Source: Boswellia sacra (lineage: Eukaryota; Streptophyta; Magnoliopsida; Sapindales; Burseraceae). From it: a DNA stretch of 64,000 nucleotides. Below are positions 59,215 through 64,000 of the stretch, one piece after another. The stretch is from positions 1 to 64,000 of the forward strand of contig SNVD02013989.1 in NCBI GenBank assembly GCA_013180625.2, written 5' to 3'. The notes beneath the pieces were generated by a model. It ran no database searches. It saw nothing but the letters and a program-made list of their open reading frames with translations, and was not told the origin of the DNA. Position numbers and translations under genes: made by a program. Every line of letters begins with the position of its first letter. The stretch's first letter is position 1.

Positions 59215-60102
59215 AAAAAGAGTTAGCTTCCAGATGGATGCTCGATGAGCTACTAGAAAGCTCCCATAGGGAACTCATAAGCACAATGGTGCTGATGGGT
59301 GAACATATTGATTGCTCAAAAAGCTCATAGGTGACTCTCAGAGGACAAGAACCAGAGATCCAAATATAATCAAACTTAAAGAACTATAGAAGTGGATGTC
59401 ATTCTATGAATAAACTTATTATATACACCTCAGAGGTTTTAAAGATAATCTACCTCAAAGGTTAAGGCTTAAAAGTTGAAAGATAATCCACTTCGTAGGT
59501 TATGGCTTAGAAGTTTAAGATAATCCATCTTAGAGATTAAGGCTTAAAAGCTTAAAAATAATCCACCTTGGAGGTTAAAGCTCAAAAGTTTGAAGATAAT
59601 CCACTTTAGAGGTTAAGAGAAAACACACCTCGAGGGTTAGTTGAATTATGATTATAGTAATCTTTTGCAACAACAAATGCAAGAACGCATATTTGTAATT
59701 CTTCAACTTTATGACCATAAGAGTGGGGCCAAATACATGTTGAAAACTTTGCAAGGCATATCTAAATAACGAAACCAAACAATGATTACGGCATAGTACT
59801 TAGGCTCACAGAGCGAATTTTTCTTTCTGCTTTTTTTATTAAAAACTTTAGGCATTCTCCTAAGTTCACTATCTTACTCATCTCACTTTCTAATTTGCTC
59901 TTTTAAAACCTCTATTCTTTGAGATGATTCATACTCAAATGACTATTATAACCTAGAATTTTCACTATTGGTCTTTATTATGAGCACTTTTTCCTTGAAA
60001 ACATACTTGTATATCCATCTTACAATTTTTGTTTTGTTTTTTCTTTTTTTTTTGGGATTAAGTTCTCTTAATCGAACTTATTATTGGTCAAAATATGTAT
60101 AT
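59215..60102. other. Non-coding segment with a 38-bp tandem repeat
   Basis: No gene. The part 59432-59620 holds about four and a half units of 38 bp (AGGTTAAGGCTTAAAAGTTT then GAAGATAATCCACCTC) with moderate divergence. The rest is ordinary AT-rich sequence. Confidence 0.65.
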
Positions 60103-61952
60103 ATTAGAGACAGTAAATTTTGGAGGCTTGATGAATGAATGAAGATGAATGTCGAGCAAAGAAAATGATCAAAATGCCTTTGGAGGCGAAGAAAGAAAAC
60201 GTGAGAGGGAGTTGGTAAAAGGTATTGAAAACCAACATATGACTTTAAAAATCACAGAAATTAATCTAGAAGAAATTTGATGATGAATCATATACCGTTG
60301 TGAAGCTACGGATGTCTAATTTTCATAGAAATTTATGGATCATGAATCAGAGTTGAACTCAAAAAGTTATATGCAATTGAATAGACAAAGGTCAGAAGGG
60401 ACTGCATTACAAAATTGTAAAATAGGAAGGGCCAAACAAAAGTACTGATTTACAAAATTATAAAATAGGAAGGGCCAAAGCTGCTCGCACATTATTGTTC
60501 ATCTTAATCTCATATTCGTTTTTTTATCACTTTTTCACTCCAAGGAAAGCTTATATAAGCACACCTTAGGCACACTTCTCAAGGCATCTAGAAACTCTCT
60601 CTCTCTCTCTCCCTCTAAGACATACTTGTGAGAATTCCAAGAAGTCCTTTTTAGTCTAATATTTTTTAGACGTTTTATATTACTGTAAACTTGAAAAGGA
60701 TACGTCCTGAAAGTAGTTTTCTCTTCTCCCTCCTATCTTCTCTTTTATTTTCCTTGCTTAGAATAACCATGTTTAGGGTTTGATTTTATGCTTAGCAACA
60801 TGTTTAGGGTTTTATGAATTGTCTAACCCTTATTTGTTTTGCGAGATGAATAAACATGTCAAGATAAGTTCACTATCTCTCCTTCATTAGGATCATGCTT
60901 AGGAGTTTAATTTATTTTCGAATGCTTAGAAACATGTCTAAGAGCGCACGCTTAGAATTATGCCTTGGAGCACATGATTAGAATCATGCAAAGATAATTT
61001 ATTTGCTTTGATGAATGCTAGGAAATATCACAGAATAGGTAAGAATTATCATTTTGCCCTTGAATGTTATGATCAATGTTGATTGCTTGAATTAGGCTAG
61101 AATGCCATGCTTAGGTTAGAAATGCCATGAAGTTATGAATTAATATGAATTATGCTAGAATAACGTTAGGTAGAATGCCATGATAGAAGTTATCAAATAT
61201 AGGCTAGAAAACCATGATATTAGATTATGGCTTTGTATGATTTGTGAATGTATGAATGTTTGTATATTAAGAAGTGTAATTGTGTGATGCCATGAAGTGA
61301 TGGTGGACTCACATTGATGGTGAGGGACCATCACTACGAATGAATGCCTTAGTAAACTATGTTTGAATGGACATGTAAGAAGCTTAATAGACATTGAGTA
61401 GACTCACATATGGTGGTGAGTAATTCATCATATTTTGAGTTTCGAATATATATGAATGTATGGAATATTTTTATTGTTGACTAATAACGGTTGTAATCCT
61501 CTCCTCTTCCCTTATGTTTGAAAGGAAATATAATCTATTCTCCCCCCTCTTTCTTTGTATAAATATATAATTGCTTTGAATGAATTCACCTCACATGTCT
61601 AATAAAGATAAAAAATGGAAATGTGTGCATAAAAGGAACAATGCTAAGTGGACGAAATAACGATACGAGCTATTCTTATTTGGTATTTTTCTAGTGGAGG
61701 CTGGATTTATATCTGGATAGGTCGAATGACTCATGCCTAACTTCCCAAACCCATCTACGAAGGAATGACCGTAGTTTAGGTCATAAAGTGAGGGATCGTA
61801 TTAACCCCATTCATTCCCAATTGAATAATTGGGTGGTGACTCTATTCTCCAAACGTGCCCATGGCTCATTTGTGTTCCCTTAAGTCTTGAAAGAGGCTTT
61901 GACACAGTATCGTGGTTGCAAATGCTCTAGTAAGATGAAAGCCCCATTCATA
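60103..61952 (+). mobile_element. Tat solo LTR L
   Basis: About 1.85 kb, homologous over its length to LTRs H, E and D in plus orientation. It starts TTAGAGACAGTAAATTTTGG (degenerate) and ends AAAGCCCCATTCATA. The TATATAA box is near 60551-60557, followed by a CT microsatellite at 60597-60613. Neither a PBS nor gag follows, so it is a solo LTR or an end fragment. No clear target-site duplication is visible. Confidence 0.75.
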
Positions 61953-62375
61953 TCAATGATCATCTTTCACTTAAAAAAAATGCTAAGTATATCCCTAAAG
62001 AATATAAAGAGAGGTGTATTGAAAAATTCCTCTTTCATTTCATGCTTTATGAAATTATTAAGTCCTTAAACCTTCTAAAGAAAAAAAATTTCAACTTTGA
62101 AATTAGTCATTTGACCATTACAATTCACAAATTAATGAATGTTCCAACTTGTACTAACAATAATTAATTTGTGAGCATTCTTTTACAGAGAATATTTGCT
62201 CATATGTCTTTTGACCCTAAGAGTCTTACCTATTTATTATTCTAATATCTAACCCCATAAGTATATTCTCAGTGTAAATGAAACTAGCTTCCATTAACCA
62301 ATTTATGCGGCACACTACTTAGGAACAAAGCTATCAATGATAACTCCACTCAATTGGGGAACACTTGACAAATCG
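61953..62375. other. Non-coding segment
   Basis: AT-rich sequence between LTR L and the primer-binding site of the next element. No gene seen; it may be 5' leader of the minus-strand element below. Confidence 0.35.
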
Positions 62376-62393
62376 TTCCCATCTATGGTGCCA
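62376..62393 (-). other. Primer-binding-site-like sequence of another gypsy element
   Basis: Minus strand TGGCACCATAGATGGGAA resembles TGGCGCCGTCTGTGGGAA, the stretch found just after the LTR in many plant gypsy elements. It follows an LTR end CTTGCATCAACA with two bases between. The priming tRNA is not assigned. Confidence 0.5.
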
Positions 62394-62395
62394 AA

Positions 62396-63236
62396 TGTTG
62401 ATGCAAGCAATTTGACCAACACTAATAGTAACATGTCATAAATTGATAGATGGAAACCTAGGTGTAATGACTAATATGCCCTCAAATGATCAACAAAGCT
62501 TTTAAACAAGTCTAATTACATTCAAACTTTCTACAAACATGATTTATCTCACTTATTCTTCTTTAAATCATTTAGATCCAACCAGGAACTAATCTAACTT
62601 CAAATCTCAAGCCAATAACAATTCATAGTAGTGCTCATAGATTAAAACACACAAATCGAATAAGAATTGATTCACTAAGTTGATCTCTATGTAGGAACCC
62701 GATGCCAAATTAAAACACCTCAAGACCATAGAGTAGCCTTCCGGGCCAAGGTCTTGTGAGCACAGGCTTCAAAATTTTAATTTGCTTTTTCACCACTTTA
62801 GTTCCTAGGTATGTCTGAAAACTGCCTGAGCTAGATGTATGGACGTCCTAAAATTATTGAACTATATCGGATGAACAGTGCCAAATAAACAGTGACGAAT
62901 GAACAGTATCGCATCAATAGTACCAATAAACAATATGCATGAACATTTTTTAGTGAATAGTGCATATGAATAGTATTGGTGAACAGTATTATGAACAATA
63001 CTGTGTGAATAGTAATTGGTGAATAGTGGCAATTTGTTCCTTGTTCACTATAAAACTATAACAACACCGACCTAATTCATCTTTTTATGTCTCTTTTAAT
63101 CCCTATCCCATTTTGACTATGAAACCTAATCCTATTAGACTTAGTCTAACTACTTTTCTAGGCTCCTAGAACTAATAGTCCTATTAATTTCATCGAGTCT
63201 TTAAATGGACCTTTAAAACTTAATTAGATCCAACCC
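62396..63236 (-). mobile_element. LTR (end part) of an unassigned gypsy element, with GAACAGT repeats
   Basis: The plus-strand border TGTTGATGCAAG (62396) is the minus-strand LTR end, next to the PBS-like sequence. The other border is not visible and may be cut by the LINE-like tail at about 63237. The part 62871-63030 is a run of about a dozen loose 12-16-base units around ATGAACAGTA/GTGAATAGTG. Confidence 0.45.
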
Positions 63237-63237
63237 G

Positions 63238-64000
63238 TTTTTTTGAAAAAATTACTTAGTAATATAGATCTAAAAAATTATAATATACAAAAATCCGAGG
63301 GGCATACCCCAAGAATTACAACTAGGACGTAAAGTCCAAGATAAAAAAATAACAGCCACGAGCGGCAAAAAACAAAGCAAAGATCACAAATGGCCTTAAC
63401 AACATGAAATAAAGGCTACAGGCGGCCTGAACAAAGCAAGATTTCCAATGACCATAAATGGCCTAACAATTAAAGGAAAACAAAAAAAATGATCACAATG
63501 GTGCAAACATAAAGAAATAGAAAAAAAATCAAGTATGATTAAGTAAAGCCTTAATCCTACTTGTTCTTCTCCTTCTTACCTTTCTTTACTGGAGTACTCG
63601 GGGTGTTCAAATGAGTATGATCAATCCCATCAGGTTGATCCTCATCACTTAGCCTATTCAAAGGCTCAAAACGAGAGGGAGAAAACATAGGATGTTGCCC
63701 TGTATTTATCGGTCCTGACGAAACAGATGCCTCATGATTTGTAGAACATTGGATGGAACCAATAGCCTACCTTGGTTAGTCGCAAATGGAGAAAAAGAGT
63801 CAGAATCTGATACTGACTCTGTACTCAAAACTGTAGTAGCCTTAAAGGGCACATCATGTGTTACAAAATTTGTTGGAAGAGTAACAGCTTTCAAATTCTC
63901 AGCGACCTTGGCCACTTCTTTACCCTTATGCAAAGGGGCGCTAACAGAGGTATTTGCCTCATTCTTGTTACCCTTATTCAAAGGGGCGCTAAGAGAGGTA
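63238..64000 (-). pseudogene. LINE-like element, 3' part with ORF1-like end (running off the window)
   Basis: On the minus strand a coding stretch enters from the right edge. SAPLNKGNK and SAPLHKGKE are short direct repeats, and VSDSDSFSPFATNQGRLLVP follows. After a frameshift near 63745 it continues GPINTGQHPMFSPSRFEPLN and RLSDEDQPDGIDH to a stop near 63555. SRFEPLNRLSDE resembles the end of ORF1 of plant L1 LINEs, but only weakly. The 3' region (63540-63245) has GGGGTATGCCCCTCGG and ends in a short poly(A) (T run at 63238-63244), typical of LINE tails. ORF2 would be deleted. Other protein-coding origins are possible. Confidence 0.4.

Overview
The window is nuclear DNA of a flowering plant, probably a eudicot. 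It is AT-rich, has no host single-copy gene I can recognise, and consists almost entirely of transposable elements nested in one another. The primer-binding sites match plant tRNA-Asp (Athila-type Ty3/gypsy elements) and plant tRNA-Arg (Tat/Ogre-type Ty3/gypsy elements). CACTA (En/Spm) and Mutator-like DNA transposons and a LINE-like tail are also present. Nearly all coding regions are broken.

Layout. 1-5304: 3' part of Athila-like element A (+): integrase end, an unrecognised accessory ORF, a LONELY GUY (LOG)-type cytokinin phosphoribohydrolase gene, polypurine tract and 3' LTR. 5312-11546: element B (-), a deletion derivative of the same subfamily in inverted orientation, which lacks LOG and most of the accessory ORF. 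11547-16388: repeat-rich DNA with a series of different decayed minisatellites. 16389-18772: Tat fragment F (-). 18773-19215: an inverted pair of short elements with terminal inverted repeats. 19216-50974: Tat element D (-). D is opened by CACTA-2 (about 19624-27078) and by Athila-like element G (28262-47020, target-site duplication AACTC). G carries a Mutator-like element in its 5' LTR and, in its reverse transcriptase, a Tat solo LTR (H, 34354-40636), which is itself split by a Tat element (E, 35658-40073, duplication GACTC). 50975-59214: CACTA-1 (+), split by Tat solo LTR K (51700-53504, duplication ATATC). 59215-64000: a 38-bp tandem repeat, another Tat LTR, a gypsy LTR end with primer-binding site, and the 3' part of a LINE-like element.

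The main result is that two clearly diverged Athila-like elements, A and G, carry the same two extra genes in the same order between pol and the 3' LTR: a conserved accessory ORF of about 200 residues and an intronless LOG-like gene. In G the element borders are fixed by an exact target-site duplication, so the LOG gene lies inside the mobile element and not in host DNA. Both LOG copies begin with ATGGAG, both have the PGG of the family motif changed to PGS, and both end in an LxLxL-type tail. Copy A is broken only by two single-base deletions. This points to a retrotransposon lineage that captured a cytokinin-activation gene and kept it over a long period. I know of no description of such a lineage, but I could not search.
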